Assembly (NCBI GenBank): GCA_947034895.1
Contig: OX344765.1
Span: forward strand, 16,931,001 to 16,995,000
Length of the DNA stretch: 64,000 nt
Direction: 5' to 3'
Source of the DNA: Rhytidiadelphus loreus
Lineage: Eukaryota > Streptophyta > Bryopsida > Hypnales > Hylocomiaceae
Both the position numbers and the translations under genes were made by a program. Below, one piece after another: positions 24,090 to 36,800 of this stretch. The stretch's first letter is position 1; the number at the start of each line of letters is the position of its first letter. Under the pieces are notes generated by a model. The model searched no databases and was not told where the DNA came from. It was given only the letters and a program-made list of their open reading frames with translations.

Positions 24090-24158
24090 TGAAGCTGCAC
24101 ACCAGAATGTCCTCACAGAAACTTTCAGATCGTAACCGCAATAGAATCTCTTAAGCAA

Positions 24159-24662
24159 ATGGCGTCCTCCGTCAAGATTTTCCTGTCTTGCCTGTTTCTC
24201 TTCCTGCTGACCACATTACAGACAGCCGATGCGTTCGTAAAGCCAAAGGGGGAACAAACAACCTCTGCACATCAAGGCACGGTGCGCAAGGTGAAGCATG
24301 ACACGAACCTTGTTCAAACCTCGAGCATTCGACGTCCCCCGTCTGGACCAAACCCGGAGGGTAACTTCGAAGTGAACGCCGCTAGCCAAGATGTTGGCAA
24401 GCGTGGGGCCAAGGTACAGAACGTGGACGCAGAATTTGTCACGAAGAAGAAACTCACCCGAATCTTAGCAGGGAATGTCGCCAATAAAGATGTTGGCAAG
24501 CACGAGCTTCACACCACTGGCTTTCGACGTCCTCCGTCTGGCCCAAACCCCGAGGGAAACTTCGAAGTGAACGCTGCAAGTCAAGATGTTGGCAAGCGTG
24601 GAGCTAGGGCACAGCACGTAGACGAAGCCTCGAAGGAGCTCACCGGATCCACGCAAGGCTAG
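24159..24662 (+). CDS. Secreted peptide precursor with two CLE-like motifs
   Basis: A single exon of 167 residues. Residues 1-25 form a signal peptide (Lys-6, a Leu/Phe core, cleavage near TADA/F). The rest is hydrophilic, with no membrane segment and no cysteines. Two almost identical blocks, residues 58-84 and 123-149, each start with RRPPSGPNPEGN and continue FEVNAASQDVGKRG. The 12-mer fits the CLE peptide pattern (R1, P4, S5, G6, P7, N8, P9, N12); positions 10-11 (E,G) differ from the usual L/I-H. The PPSGP core also recalls IDA peptides. 'GKRG' at the block end is a likely dibasic processing site. CLE peptides act through LRR receptor kinases on stem-cell and vascular fate; that role here is inferred. 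The motif is internal and repeated, whereas most CLE precursors have one at the C-terminus. TATA at 24082. Confidence 0.7.
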   Translation: MASSVKIFLSCLFLFLLTTLQTADAFVKPKGEQTTSAHQGTVRKVKHDTNLVQTSSIRRPPSGPNPEGNFEVNAASQDVGKRGAKVQNVDAEFVTKKKLTRILAGNVANKDVGKHELHTTGFRRPPSGPNPEGNFEVNAASQDVGKRGARAQHVDEASKELTGSTQG

Positions 24663-27139
24663 GTCTCAAATGCAATGAGACTGCGTTGCCAACAGATCGA
24701 GATCAGCAACAAAAATGCTCTTCTGCAATTGGCAAAGTTCAATTCGACAACGTTATCGAAAATTTTCAGCAATCGATGTGAAACGTCCTTGCCGTCTCTT
24801 CTTGACCTAAATCTCTTACGCAACTCGTTAATCCCTCAATTCTCATAGAATCCCCCAATCTGGTGATTGGATTTTCAAATAATGCATTTGCATAGCAAAA
24901 ATTTCAGCAAAAACAGATGATCCTTCAGTGCAGTTGCCCTTTTCCTAATAAATCGAGAAGCAGAGTTTACGATTCGAAAGAATTGTTTTCATGTTAGCGA
25001 AACTATCTTAATATTCATACAGGAGGTTTCAATCTCGCTGTTGAGCATTGGACGGAACTTGACATGCATGTGGCACACTTGCATTATTTAACTACTCTTC
25101 CGAAGTTGAAAACTGGTGGTTGATAACGGAAATTTATTTTTATGCTTTGTGATTATGGAGGACTCACCTTCATGCATCATAGTGGACACTCATTTTCTCC
25201 TATAAAAAACTTGAGACAAGATCGATGAGGTTTCGATGCACCCGCCATTTGCAAATTTGAAACTCAGCCGAGATAGCTTGCATCTAGTCTCTCGACTCCA
25301 TTGTTTACTATGAACGCTGGAGCATTCCAAAAAAATTCGAACTGAGTTTTTGCCACTTACCTAGCTTTGCGTTTTCGTCAACAGTTTTCTTTTTCAACAT
25401 CCTCTGTTCTAAAGCTGTAGTCTCTCGGTTGTAATCGATCCCCACACACCCCCGCAAAAACATCCAAAAACTGACGGTGAGCTAGAAAGAGAATTCTCTA
25501 CCGCCGTTCAATTCTTCGTAACTGCAAGCAGTGCTTGTGGTCGGATCTAGTACTCTTTGTGAATCCCCAGGATGCGGCTTGTCAGCTAATGAATAAGATG
25601 TTCAAAATTATTGGTTACAGTCGAATGATTCTTCGATTCCAGCTCCAAGCCAGTTTCTCGCTACAGTACGTAGTCGGTCGCCGCTTGGAACCACAACTTC
25701 TCAACTTGAGCTGCTGATCTAGCTAGCTGTCATGACACGCATACGCCAAATGTCCCATATTCCTGCAAGACCTGCGCGCCTTGCGGGAATATCAAAATAT
25801 CAAATGATTTAACGTAAGTTACACTAAAGTAGGAGTTGAATTCCTAGGGGAATCAGGGAAGGTTAAGCGTCGCGTCAAACAGGGAAATCAGTGATCAGTC
25901 ATGTCGTCACTGCTAGAAATCTCCTAGTGGCCGCATCCTACAAATGTTCCAAATTGCGGGATGCGGCTGCTCGTCTGAGGGCTAACTTACTCAATGGGAG
26001 TGCATGACATTTGCACTCTCCAGTTGCATGCCAGCTCTTCAAGCTGTTTCGATTTTGAACGTCGAACCCAATTCTCGCAGTTGCAAGCCAGTGCATGCAG
26101 TTACCGTACTTTATGTACATTCTCTCACAATTGACTCAATTGGGACTTGATTCTGAGTAAATGCACTTCGAAAGCATGCAGTTGGAGGCATGCGTGCTTC
26201 TGTCAGTATCATAGTTAACGAAGAGAAATTGATGTGTAACACATCAATTTGTAATAACTGAACTGTTTGCGTTTTCTCGTTGAAATGCTACCACAGTACC
26301 ACTCATCCGGCAGAAACTCGTATTCTAAGATTGTTCTCACAGTGTTCTGTAAGGTAAGTGCGCCTATAAGAAAAACTGAGCATACTTACTAATAAAAAAC
26401 ATATTTTTGTTAAAATAATCATGGATTAGAGTCCTTGTTAGTAGAGTCCTTGTTATTGAACAAAGAGGGCCCAATATTAAAAGTCTAAGCGATTTACAAA
26501 GTTGTACAAAATTCTATGTGGGACCAATATTAACAAGCCCTTAATTCACGTCAACCTCAGAACTTTAGGATCTATGAATTTTGTTGTTGTGTTAAGGGCT
26601 CGAATCTTTCGGAGGGATTAAAGGCCATATTTGTTAAATTGAAACTTTTTGCAGATTTTGAGACAAAATGCTAGTTATTGAAAAATTCATTAAAAAAAAT
26701 AGTAATTGAAACCAAAAAATAACAATGCTCAAATAGTGATTCTATAATAAAATCCTAAAAATTAGTGTTGTTACTTTTTTATAAAAAAGTATTGGTAAAG
26801 AGATAAAGTCGAGGATAAAAATGAGATTGCGAAAAGTCTCAATATATTAACCAATATGACCTTCGGAATAGGATTTTGAAATGGATTGAATTTGAAATTG
26901 ACGAGTCTCGTTTTGTTTCCCCTAGCCATGCCAAATGTCTACTTGTTGTGTAGGTATGTAGAATTTAAAATTAGCCCTTCTCTTGTTTTGCTTTCTCCAA
27001 GTTAATAGTTGCAATTGCAATTTGTTCTTGTTCTTGGAAGTTGCACTTGCATGCATTTTACCTAAATGTTCAATGACTTCAGAAAACTTACGCTCAATGA
27101 AACTGGTTAACTCAATTGATGTCGCACTAGTTACCATAT
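24663..27139. other. Intergenic DNA, no supported gene
   Basis: The stretch after the peptide gene has moderate GC to about 26350 and then turns AT-rich. Short frames such as 25535-25717 and 25938-26120 show no recognisable domain. Nothing else supported. Confidence 0.5.
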
Positions 27140-27407
27140 GGTCAATTTCGTTAAAATGGCGGTATTCCGCAAGCCATTTTAATGGAATATCTTCTCCAAA
27201 AGAGAATAAGTGTGCTACAATAGGATCATACAATTTTATGCCTAGCACATTCAAATCACTCCTAGTTCACGCATTTCTACTCCCCTCAGACAATCTTTCT
27301 ATTGTTTTCATTCTTTCGTTGTTTTCATTCTTTCGTTGTTTTCATTCTTTCAGTGGTTTCATTTTGTGCCATTTTAATGGAATACCGCCATTTTAACGAA
27401 ATTGACC
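27140..27407. mobile_element. 268-bp element with perfect 29-bp terminal inverted repeats
   Basis: The arms at 27140-27168 and 27379-27407 are exact reverse complements, beginning GGTCAATTTCGTTAAAATGG. A second shorter repeat ('gccattttaatggaata') lies just inside each arm. This is MITE-like in size and form. No target duplication longer than two bases is evident, and the family is unknown. Confidence 0.6.
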
Positions 27408-27419
27408 AATGGATGTAGT

Positions 27420-27830
27420 ATTGGATGTCTCTTATCTCTTACTTGTTCTCTTAATTCTTAGTTATTGCTTTTTGTTGCATCTTAACTCTTGTTTCTTGTT
27501 TTTAGTTTATGCTTCTTGTTTCTTTTTGTTGCATTTTAACTCTTTCTTCTTCTTAGTTTTTATTTTTTGTTTCCTCTTATTGCTTTCTAGTTCTTGCTTC
27601 TTGTTTTTTTCTTGTTGCATTTTAACTCTTTCTTCTTCTTAGTTTTTATTTTTTGTTTCCTCTTATTGCTTTCTAGTTCTTGCTTCTTGTTTTTTTCTTG
27701 TTGCATCTTAACTCTTGTTTTATGTTGTTTCTTGATGCCTCTTAGTTGTTGCTTTTTGTTGTTTCTTATTGCATTTTAACTCTTGTTTGTTGTTATCTCT
27801 TAACACTTGTTGCTTTTTTTTTCTTGTTTC
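27420..27830. repeat. T-rich minisatellite
   Basis: A pyrimidine-rich stretch containing an exact 85-bp direct repeat (starts 27531 and 27616) and further looser copies of 'cttgttgcattttaactctt'. The hydrophobic open frames here are a by-product of the T-richness. Confidence 0.75.
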
Positions 27831-29456
27831 TTTTATCACCATTCTTATTTTTCCTACCCTAAACTTTTGCTACATATTTTTTGTTGTTGTAAACCTTTGA
27901 AGGTTGAACTTTATTCTTAAATCATTCACTAAAAATCAACCTCCCATTTCTTTTTTTATGGAATTTTTAATTTTTAATTTTTAATTACTAAAAATGAAAA
28001 TCTCTCTAGACCCCTTTTCTGCTATTTTTTGCTCCCAGTGGCTTCTACAATACTTTGTAGTAGTCTGTAGTACTGCATAGTATAACATAGTACTAAATCA
28101 ATGGTGTAGATTTGCAGGCGCCTTCAATCAATGATACAAATTTGTTGGGGCGCTTCTAAAATGTAGTATTAGTAGTATTGCATAGTATTGCCAATCCTAT
28201 GGCCAAAAAACGTAGTTTTGACAGAAAAACGTGAAGTGTTTCTTGCAACTCCCCTAAAGTCATATTCCACGTAGGATTAAATTTTTTTTTGCCCAAGTAG
28301 CTCAAGAAAAAGTCAAATCATGAATCTTTTCTATGTTAGTCATATTTTTCAATTTTATAACTCACTGTAGTCATATTTTGAAGTCATAAAACATTGTTTT
28401 TGTTGTAGTGTATGTTCATTAGTTTCTAAAAGTTGTCATTCAGATTGTACCAAAGTCATAGATTGATATTCAAATAGAATATTGGTTTTCATTTTTGGTT
28501 GTACATTGGTATAGTAGGTGTCCACCAATTAATTGTATCCATTCTTCATTGTATTCTATTTGAGACCATTGTCTTTGTTTATATTGTTTGAAATTGTTTA
28601 TATTTTTCTATTCTTAATATTTTTAATTCTAGAATTGTTATTAGGTTTGTATTTTACTTACAAATTTATTATTATTATTTTTAACTTTGTTTTATTGACT
28701 TCTATTTGGTTTGATTGGTAGTATTAAAGAAGGCCAAGTCAAAATGCACTTGTCCAAATGTAGTTGTCACTTGAGTTCCTCCAATTTTACTCTTGGAGGT
28801 AGTTGAAAAGTTGGTTATTGATTCTTTGATTTCTTTCAAATATACAGATGTAGATGACATGTATGCCAATATTTGTGAGTATAAAAAGGGAAAAAAAATT
28901 TAATCAAAGAAGAAGGTATTCTTGGAGTAGAAGAATGTTTCAAATGAAGAGGTAGCGCAATTAGTTGCTAAGTATCTCATGCAAGGTTGAGGCTAGAATG
29001 AGATTTGAAAAAGTTTTCTACTAACTTCATGCATGAGTACGTTATCATAATAGTGACTTTTCTAGGATTTCATTGTAATTGAATAGTTTCTTGTATATAG
29101 CTTTTGTTCAACAACTTGCAGAAGTTTCAATTTGTGGAAATAACATGAAGTTAGAAAAAACTTTTATTTCCGTATGCACTTGGGCATTTCTATTTAAAAG
29201 ACTATTTTAAACAAAAATTGAGTCATTTCTTATCTTGCATATGTTCTTCAAGTTGCTTAGCACATAGTTTCTATTGGGAGTTTGCCCTTCTTTAGTTCCT
29301 TTTTTTTTCATTTTCCTTCCCTCATTGTTTCACTTACTATACTTCCCACATGGTTTTGAATACTAAGTTTGTCATGTATTTTTTAGGTTATGTATGTGGT
29401 TTTCTCATTCTTGTTTACTACATGATATTTTCCTATGATGTATACAACTCTTCCAA
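27831..29456. other. AT-rich intergenic DNA
   Basis: No gene seen. Short direct repeats of 'tagtattgcatagtattg' type occur near 28060-28190. The 62-codon frame at 28533-28721 is hydrophobic but lies in TTTA-rich sequence and has no other support. Confidence 0.4.
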
Positions 29457-29540
29457 TACCATGAGGTATTCCTAAACCGTGAAGTCATCCATTACCATGA
29501 GGTAATTCAAAACCATGAAGTCATTCATTACGATGAGGTA
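29457..29540. repeat. Short tandem repeat of about 34 bp
   Basis: Two and a half copies of 'taccatgaggtaatt...aaccatgaagtcattcat', with small changes between copies. Confidence 0.6.
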
Positions 29541-29840
29541 ATGGCCATATTTTTACCTCTAGGGAGTTTTGTTGTTATTCAGGGAAACAACAAGAAACGT
29601 TTCATTAAGTAAATCCATAAATGACAAGAAGAATGTTTTTTGGCCGATGAATGACAAAGAATCTCTCCATGTGGGAAAGAAGTGCAACTATTCATCCTCC
29701 AAATTTTGTGTGTGAAAAAGGAACATCTTCTACAATAGTTTGACTTCCAATGAGCACTTTTGCAATTTTTTTAAGCCAACAATTCACACAATTACAAATC
29801 AACTATTTCCATGGTGACCAACTTGTCATTGAAGGGTTAA

Positions 29841-30412
29841 CCTTGGAGTGCTCCGACGTCCATTTTCTGGACGAAGAACAAATTCAGATCCTTGTTTCTG
29901 TCTCATTCCTGCTTGGATGAAAGTCAATACATCCTAATTTTTGGTGATACTTTATCAAGTTGTTGTCCTATCGGTTGGATTTGGTGTTACCAGAATATAT
30001 ATACATTTCTAAAATTACAAATGTGGAAGTATGTCATGTGGTCAATTTGCATTGACTTTAGTTCAAAACTAGATGTGCAAAAATGAGGTCAAAGATGTAA
30101 AGGTCACAAAAATTTCAAAAAATCACCATATGAAGAGAACCTTATTTCAAATCCATTCCAACAAGTTTTAATCAAAAAATGATAATATTTTACTTGTATT
30201 TGAATTTAGAAGGAATTCTGAAATTTTCTTTTCAAAATTTATAGTAAAAGATTGGTGATAGCATTAGTAGATCTAACTGTACAGATAGAATTTAAAAATC
30301 AAAATCTACAGCTTTCATTTGTATACCAATTCCAAAATATTCTTCCAAATTGTAGTTTATAATATTTTTTCTCAGATTGTCAATTTTGGAGATGAATCTA
30401 GATGTTTAGGGG
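29841..30412. mobile_element. TTAA-flanked 572-bp element related to 742-1962
   Basis: TTAA stands at 29837-29840 and 30413-30416. One end is CCTTGGAGTGCTCCGACGTCC-like, the other (reverse complement) CCCCTAAACATC. The same two end types occur at 1552 and 2085. A third end-type sequence, CCCTGGAACGTC, continues directly outside the right TTAA, suggesting head-to-tail copies sharing one TTAA. No coding capacity. Confidence 0.4.
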
Positions 30413-30416
30413 TTAA

Positions 30417-33373
30417 CCCTGGAACGTCACGATTCATTGCCGAAGGCGAATGAGACCTGGAAAGGCATGACAATTTCAGGAGCGCTGTATTGAAATAGGA
30501 GTTGTCAATGCAACAAGTTACTGTAGGATCTGCAAGATTAGCTCCGAGAGAGTTGGCTGAAGCAAGAAAAATGAACATCAACGTAGAGTCTAAGGAGATC
30601 ATGAGGTTTGACCAAGATGGATTGGCCCTTGACCTTTACGGGCAGCACCTCTCCTGAGAAGAGACAGACATGTGCACCAGAAAAATGAGGGAAATTACTG
30701 TGCTTAGAGGACGACGAGAAGAAAGGGTCTTCAAATTTCCCATTGACGCTTTGCTACATAATTTTTCTTCTGGAGCTTGCAATGTTGGAGCCTTCGGAGA
30801 CAGGGATAGTCGGACTCATTTTCACGTTGCGGACCAACGCCTGTACAAATGGCCGGTCTGCGAATATGCGATCATAGAAGTGGCTTGCCTGCACTAACAG
30901 AAGCTTTGACAAGGTTTAAAAATACTTGAAAAATTGGGTGGACTTTCTGACATCAAACCATCATGCTTGCGTCATTCTCTGCATTCCTTGCTACAGTGGA
31001 GTCCTCACACATTTTTGTAGACCAGTATAGAATTCAATTTCTCTATATTAGAATTCTGTATGTTTTTCTCTTCGTGGCACGTGGCTCATTACTGTAGCGT
31101 ACAGTTCCTTCATTTCGTGACTCCTTCTACTGTACAAAATGCATGTAGCTGTCTTCAACCCATTTCCTAGAATGTCACTTCATTTTTTTAATTTAAAGCT
31201 AAACCAGCAAGCTTGGTCGGGCAACCACTGCCCCACTTCTATTCCTCAACCACAAAACTTCATTTCTTCACATTTTGGACCTCGGGCACACCAAAATTTT
31301 GCTGAAAACTTGACATGCTCCTACACTTGGATTTTTCTCTTCCACCTACTGTGAGGAATAGCGGCGCTTTCATCTGCAATGAAACCAGAAATCATCTCCG
31401 AACATGGGAAAAATTGGATTAATGAAAATTCGTCATCCTCCGCCCGCTGTGCATCGCCGACTCTGTGCGTCGTCCAGTTTTTGCACTTCGGAGCGCTCCA
31501 GGTTAAATCCCATCAGCGGGGATTAGACTCTACCTTCCCTGTGGACAGCAGCAAGCCATAGACTTGGTGAACAAAAATGTGTCTTCAATCTTGGATTTGG
31601 AGGTAGAAGCTTCCAGCTCTGTTTTGCATAATGAATTGAATCAGAGCATTTGTTGATGGCAACGTGTACTTTATTTGCACGTGCGAGCGCTACCGGCAAC
31701 CTGATTCATTTTTTCCGGAGCTGAGAGACATGAGTACAAGCTGGAAGGCCTTTCATGAGTAAAAAAGTCGTGCGGTTGTCTAATTTTCTTTTCATTTTGG
31801 TTGCACAATCTAGCTTGTCTCTCACCTAGGTTTTACGTGCTGTAGGGGATTGGTTACTATCAACCCCCAAATGTTAACTTAGTATTGCCAACGTCTTTTG
31901 AGACGTACAGCACTAGTAATAAACAATATGACTGGATGTCTTCTCACAAACTCTGGAGAGTCTACGATGTTCTGTTTCATGGTCACAGTTTGTTTCTGAA
32001 ATACAATATAAAGCTCATTACTATAACTCCCAGTGTTCCATATATAGCTGCTTACAATACTATTATCTTGATTGCTTCCATTGATGAAAATGTTGGTGCG
32101 GAAGTTCATTGCATGGGAGAGTATCAAGTTTTTGAAGGCTAATTAAAATGAAAAATTAGGATTGGTCTTCGAAAGCCCCATGCAGAATATTATGTTAACC
32201 CGACATAATCCCTACATGAAGATTTTGTTGCAGCTTCTTTAACTTCTCCAACATCTGTCCAGGCACATGAATTGCACCTTTCTGCCTCCAATGCGATTAA
32301 TATTTAGCCAGATTTTGTGGCGATTTGTTTCAAAATTTGCTGTAGCTTAGATCGACCAGAATAGTGTACCCACCTGAATAACAAACATATATTTGCAATA
32401 TTTTCCAGGTTTAATCGCCCGAGCGACTAAGTTTTTGGAGCCACCCTGGGCAGTGAAAAATGAAAAAATGAATGGCGGGCTATAGCAGGCCACGCTCGAG
32501 CAATTTCGTCAGTGGAAACAGCAGCCGACGAAATGTCTGGATTATCGTCGAGATCGTCCAGAAAAATTGACGAACAGATTGAACGAGGTCGTTCGTCTCT
32601 GTCAGTGGCTGTCCAGTAGCATGGAACCGTTGACAGTTATGCCCTTCTTCATCTTTCAGCTCTCTCGGTTTTGGACTCCTTTACCGATTTTTTCTCGCAT
32701 GTGTATCAGTTTCCATTTGCAAGTTCCATGATAGTCTAATTCCGCCCCGACGATGCGATGTGCTATTTCGTTGATCACTTCTCGCTGAAAATGAGGACTC
32801 GTCGTCCTCTGTTTTGAAAACCATGCATTGATGACTCCAGCAGATGTGATCGTGGAATGAGTAGAACGGCTATTGTTATTAAATTGAAGTATTGAAACAT
32901 GCCATTTCGAAGATGGTCCGAGAGATCGAGCGACATACGTTCGAAGAAGAAATTATTGAAAGTTCAGGATACAGAGTTTGATGGGAACGTTTGATGGCGA
33001 TCGTGACCTTAAGTGTTTAGACGGTTCGAATTAATCCGTGGAAAGTGCTTTAGAATCGAGAGCATGGACTTGTGCTGTTTTTAATTGGATCCAGGAACAG
33101 GGACAGTAGTATCCGCGCAGCTCAAATCTTACACTGGTGCCCGAATGCACACTGCACAGGTCGTTTTGGAGTTTTAGGCTACGTTTTCTGCCTTCAGATG
33201 CGAGGGAGAGTCGATTGCTGAGTTCAGAAATGTGACCTCTGGTCATCGTTTGTTGTATCCATGACCGACACTTTCGTCTTGCTGCGTACTAAGCTCCAAG
33301 GTGATCTGCTGAGATTTAGCACAGGAATCGTTGGTGATCAAATGCTCTGGTAGAAGCGGTAAGAAATATCAAG
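30417..33373. other. Intergenic region upstream of the CEP131 gene
   Basis: No gene I can name. A plus-strand frame at about 30508-30655 and 30670-30897 has mixed composition and a single stop between its parts; it could be an exon remnant but shows no known motif. From about 32400 the GC content rises, as expected for the promoter and leader of the gene downstream. Confidence 0.4.
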
Positions 33374-33496
33374 ATGATGGAGCTCAACCCTAAAGCAGAA
33401 ATGTGGAAGCCTTTAAAGAACGAAAACCCGACGTTCAGTGCGTGCTCGACGTTGTGCCAGGAAAACCCGCAGCTGGAGATAAACTGCGACTGGTGA
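33374..33496 (+). CDS. 40-codon ORF with a PAM2-like motif, upstream of CEP131
   Basis: The frame starts with two adjacent ATGs (33374, 33377) and contains MELNPKAEMWKP at residues 2-13. This fits the PAM2 consensus (L-N-x-x-A-x-x-aromatic-x-P), the short peptide with which ERD15/CID-type proteins bind the MLLE domain of poly(A)-binding protein. It ends at TGA 33494-33496, 307 nt before the CEP131 ATG. It may be an upstream ORF in the CEP131 leader or a first exon of a separate small gene; a GTAAGC donor follows at 33500, but only after the stop. Function inferred from the motif alone. Confidence 0.35.
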   Translation: MMELNPKAEMWKPLKNENPTFSACSTLCQENPQLEINCDW

Positions 33497-33802
33497 CCAT
33501 GTAAGCTCTTTCCTCCCATATATTCGGACACCACACTTCAGGTGAGAAGATGTTGACGTAGTCTTGAATTTTTACAGAAATTGGAGTTTATAGAGGTATT
33601 AACTTCGTCTCAATCTTTGATAGATCGGCATCCCTATTCCCGGCAGCTATCCCCGAATACATTGCGATGAGTCTTGCCATGAATGCAGAAATCCCACTGC
33701 TTTAAATGAAGGCCGAATCAATTTTGAGTTTAAATGTGTGTTATGTTGGACAGTGTGCTCCGGGGTCGCTCGCCGTACTGTATTGATGCTGATTAGCCTA
33801 CA

Positions 33803-36800
33803 ATGACACAATCGTACGCAGCGTCGGAGAAATTGGGCCCGAAGAAACTAATTTCCAAGACGGCAACGATATCTACTATCAATATTGGTGTGGAGGACTT
33901 CCTGGAACCTAATTCTCCAGGGGAAACTCCCAACAGCAGCTCGCAGCGAACCCCGCGAAGGTCTGGCGGCTCCGTGCACTTCAACATGCCAGCGGCGTCC
34001 ACCAAAGCATCCCCGCGTCACACGGTTCAAATCAACAAGACAGCCCCTGCCCCGAAAGCAAGTAACGGAAATGGACCTATGCGTGATTCAAGTGCAGTAT
34101 TTTCCTCGATTGCGAACAGGGGGAAAAAGTTTCCGGGGAGTAATCTTGTCCGGCCGCTGCATCGTGACGTCAACCCCTCTGAAGCGTTTTCTCGCCAGGT
34201 ACGCTCTTGCCAACTTTAAACCCTGATTTCCAATATTCTTTTCTCGCTTGGGTTTCTCTCCGTGGAGTCTGCCCGTACATGAGCAAAATTTATTTTCGAC
34301 GTCACTTGTTTCCCGATGCTTCTTTGATATGAGGAAACTTTGCAATCGAATGGAAAGAATCCGTCTGTTGAGTGTGCAACTACAATACTTGACTATCGTC
34401 GGCTGCTGTATCTGCAGGCAACACCTGTACGTGGACAGAAGCAAAGACCGAGTACGGCAGGAGCCAGTTGCGAGAGGTCATCGGAGGGGAAGAGTAACGT
34501 TATCCAGCGGCACAGTTCTTGTGAGCTTCGTGAAAATTCGGGGGAGGAGTTTAAAACCGCGTGTGCACCTCTTCCTCAGAGGATTTTTCTTTCACGCCCA
34601 GACCCTCTGCAGATTCCGTCGCGTCAGGACAGGTGTAGCAAGTTTGGGATTAGTATGCGGGATATGAGTGAAAGTTTGAGCAAGATAGAGGAGCTGATTT
34701 TCCCCTCGAAAGCAGGGCAGGAAGTGGTCATGCGGGAGAATATGGCCTTTGAGACCTCCCCGGTGAACTCTGCAGATTTTCCTGAGCTCGAGGATGGATC
34801 CATCAAGGCATTGTTCAAGTCGCCATTAGCGAGGTCATACTCTAGGAGCAGCGATGGTGATCTCGAAAATTCAGAGAATGCAACTGTAAGCTGCGCACGG
34901 AAGCAGCGACGAGCGCAAAGCGCTGTGAAGGGGAGGAGAAGAAAAGACAGATGCCATGAAAAGTCCCAAAGTTGTGATAACGAGATAACGATCCGGGAGG
35001 TTGTCAATCGACGTTGGACAAAGATGCGGTCGAGTGCCGAATTTTCGAGTAGCTCTCTACCATTGTATGCCGATCGCAGCGACAGCGACAGTGCTTCATC
35101 CACCGAGGAAGGCGGAGACGAGCCAGCCAATCGCCGGAGGTGGCCCAAGGTTCCGCAGTTCTTTTCCAGCTCCACCGTCCGGTTCTGCAGGGATCACTCT
35201 GCATCCAAATCAGAGTCGTCGTCTCTGGAAATCGACAGTGCTACAACACAAATCGACACCGAACCAGATGTGCTGACGGAGCAGAGCGACACTTCAGACA
35301 GGCCTATGGGCAGATCCTTGGGTAAAATTGGAAAATCAAGGCGATCCAGATTGGAAAACAGTAATCTTGCGGGATACAGGACAACAACGGGTCACGAATC
35401 GGTCACAACAGAATCAGGAGGCGAGAGTGAAAAGCTCCCCGACACGGTATTCAATGAGAAGCGAAACGAGGGATTTGAGGAAGAAAATGAAGTGCTCTGC
35501 AAAACTGTGTGTTACGACAAACGGGATCCAGGGATTGAACAAAACTATGGTGATAACGTAGGATGTTCTTCTCAACCTGCAAAAGAGTTGGAATGCAGCA
35601 GCCCCAGTGAAAACACTTCTGGGAAGGATACCACGATGATAGTCCTTCCCACATCTAGTGTATCGTACGGACAACCTACTCTTGCAAATAGGACTGCTCC
35701 AACGCAAGTGGAACAAAGTCCATCGCACCAACACACCGAGACGCACCTCCTTTTCCCAACCAAGGAAGCACAGGAGCAGCAAATGCAATCCTCCAACAGC
35801 ATCAAATGCAGTTCGATTCCCAGTCCCGAAACGCTACAACTACAGAACCACAAGGAGCTTGGATTAGATGAAGGGGGGAACTTCTCCGGTGCTGAGGTTT
35901 CCCCTCAACATGCGAAAATCCAAATCCATCCTCAAAGCTCCGAGCCCGGCTCCGAGAAAGTGTTGTCGCACAAGCATCTGTCCTTTTATTTTGAAGATTC
36001 GTCCTCCGCCTCTGAGAGTGCAGACGAGAAGCACGTCGACTCCAGCGGCGCTGAACAACACGACGAATTGGATTCGGAATCTCGCGACGCTTTTGATGTT
36101 CGGTGCGATAAAAGCCGGTCTGGTTCGCTCAAGATGTGTGCACAGAAAGGCGCGGAGGTGGAAGTCAAGTCTCCCTCGTCCATCTTGCAAGCAAGTCAAG
36201 CTGAAGAGAAATACATGCATGCCTCATTGTCTACAGAAAAGCTATGTAGTATTTTGTCATACCTTGGGCAAGTGGAGCAGTCCAATTTACAGAAGAATTT
36301 AGGAATCTCAGCCGAAAAAGGCACTCCAAGAGGAACATGTTTCTACAGTCCGAGGGAGAATGGATCACCGAGGGCGGTTTTGGAACATGCAGAGGATGCT
36401 GTTTCTCTCACAAGCTCCTCACAAACAGCACACTCTAGTTTTCATTTGTCTGCAGATGTTAGCTTGGATTCTAGAGCCTCTGAGTGCAATCCTGCCATTG
36501 CTGCCACCACCGTCTTCGATGGTGTTCGAAAGAAGGTGCAAGAATTGAAGCAGAAAATCGTTGAACAGGAGGCTAAAATCGCCGAGTCGAAAGCAGAAAA
36601 CGAAAAACTGATTCGAGAACGGGAAAAGCATATGCTTATGTAAGTTTCATCAAAGTCTACCCGCAGTAGATCTAGTCGGTCTCCTTCATGAAACTCACAA
36701 GACGTATGCACTTCCGGCGAGGTCGAGTTGGGTAAATCCTTACAAGAACTGGATGTCAGTGTTTCCGTTGCTGTACGATGCCATTTGTCAATCGTTTATG

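Noticed and set aside
27409..27779. Two membrane-protein-like frames rich in Leu/Phe/Cys
   Set aside because: They result from a T-rich tandem repeat, not from a transmembrane gene.
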